A stretch of DNA of 5,288 nt from an uncultured Oscillospiraceae bacterium (lineage in GTDB: Bacteria > Bacillota > Clostridia > Oscillospirales > Oscillospiraceae). This document shows positions 4,886 through 5,288 of the stretch, in pieces. The stretch's first letter is position 1. Each line of letters begins with the position of its first letter. The translations under genes were made by a program, and so were the position numbers. The notes below the pieces were generated by a model. The model was not told the origin of the DNA and did no database searches. It was given only the letters and a program-made list of their open reading frames with translations. The DNA lies in assembly GCA_905234005.1 (NCBI GenBank), contig CAJOFW010000111.1:1-5288 (forward strand). The letters run 5' to 3'.

Positions 4886-5288
4886 TCACGGGCGGCCCAC
4901 GATAAGCTTCACGCCGTCGATACGCAGCACCTTCACGAGGGCGTCCGCCTCGACGATGCTGCCGTCCTCCGTGCGCGCTGTCCATGTTTTGCCGTCCACG
5001 GTTACCGCGCCCGTGCCGGCGAGGTTGTCGATCCGCTGCGTCACGACACAGGTCGCGCCGATGACGCGGTCGAGATTCGTGGCCTGCCGGTTCTTCCCCA
5101 CAAGCTTTTTGAGCCTCGGATAGAGGATGAGGAAGCACACGACCGATACCGCGACAAACAACACCGTCTGAAGCCACACCGCCGCGCCGCACAGCGCCGC
5201 GATCAGCGCCGCAATCGCGCCGACCATGAGCCAGATCGAGACCATCGCCACGGTGATCAGCTCGACCACCAGAAAGACGGCGGCAGCT
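4886..5288 (-). CDS. Short NfeD-like membrane protein (NfeD1b type), N-terminus beyond the window
   Basis: 133 residues are visible and the reading frame is still open at the window edge, so the true start lies beyond 5288. A GTG at 5269 could be read as a start, but the six codons before it (AAAVFL) continue the hydrophobic segment found in the family, so the gene is best treated as partial. Three membrane segments are visible: one cut by the edge (AAAVFLVVELITVAMV), one around SIWLMVGAIAALIAALCG, and one around TVLFVAVSVVCFLILY. A basic stretch (PRLKKLVGKNR) follows, then a C-terminal beta-rich OB-fold domain of about 60 residues (GATCVVTQRIDN...GTGAVTVDGKTWTART...VKVLRIDGVKLIVG). There is no room for the ClpP-like protease domain of long NfeD proteins, so this is the short form that pairs with SPFH proteins. 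The SPFH gene begins 126 bases downstream. The likely job is to bind the SPFH ring at the membrane through the OB-fold domain. Confidence 0.88.
   Translation of the reverse strand, partial: AAAVFLVVELITVAMVSIWLMVGAIAALIAALCGAAVWLQTVLFVAVSVVCFLILYPRLKKLVGKNRQATNLDRVIGATCVVTQRIDNLAGTGAVTVDGKTWTARTEDGSIVEADALVKVLRIDGVKLIVGRP

Noticed and set aside
5267..5269. GTG as the start of the NfeD gene
   Set aside because: The frame stays open and hydrophobic to the window edge, matching the first membrane segment of the family, so the real start is most likely outside the window.
1..5288. A novel defence, mobile or biosynthetic system
   Set aside because: All five genes belong to well-known families, and I found no transposase, integrase, phage, CRISPR, toxin-antitoxin or biosynthetic signature.

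Overview
The window is GC-rich, and most codons end in C or G. It carries five protein genes whose families are all common in Gram-positive Clostridia. Strong Shine-Dalgarno sites, TGnTATAAT promoters, a diderm-independent lipoprotein signal, a Cat2/AbfT-type CoA-transferase, a short NfeD plus SPFH pair and a palindromic intergenic repeat together suggest a high-GC gut-type anaerobic Firmicute, perhaps of the Oscillospirales. That placement is inference from gene content and style, not from any marker gene.

Layout. Bases 1-210 hold a compact palindromic repeat (3-52), an extended -10 promoter (139-147) and a leader hairpin next to a Shine-Dalgarno site. Bases 211-1836 (+) encode a peptide/oligopeptide-binding lipoprotein of an ABC transporter, with no permease or ATPase gene beside it. 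Bases 1837-2018 are an intergenic stretch with a second extended -10 promoter. Bases 2019-3335 (+) encode a class I acyl-CoA:carboxylate CoA-transferase. A strong bidirectional terminator (3351-3395) follows. The other three genes are on the minus strand and converge on that terminator. Read in their own direction they are a short NfeD-like membrane protein cut by the window edge (5288 to 4886), an SPFH/stomatin-type membrane protein like QmcA (4759 to 3842), and a small PaaI-type hotdog thioesterase (3803 to 3372).

How they fit together. The NfeD and SPFH proteins are a well-known partner pair thought to organise or protect the cell membrane. The CoA-transferase and the thioesterase both act on acyl-CoA and share one terminator, but they are convergent, so they are not one operon. 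The CoA-transferase probably serves short-chain fatty acid metabolism, exchanging CoA between an acyl-CoA and a free acid such as acetate. The binding lipoprotein looks like a separately controlled gene.

I see no mobile element, CRISPR array, RNA gene, phage gene or defence system. The points most worth a second look are small-scale: the 5' palindromic repeat, the terminator built into the last codons of the thioesterase gene, the 10-bp perfect palindrome in front of a thioesterase start that has no visible ribosome-binding site, and the Met in place of the usual His in the thioesterase active-site loop.
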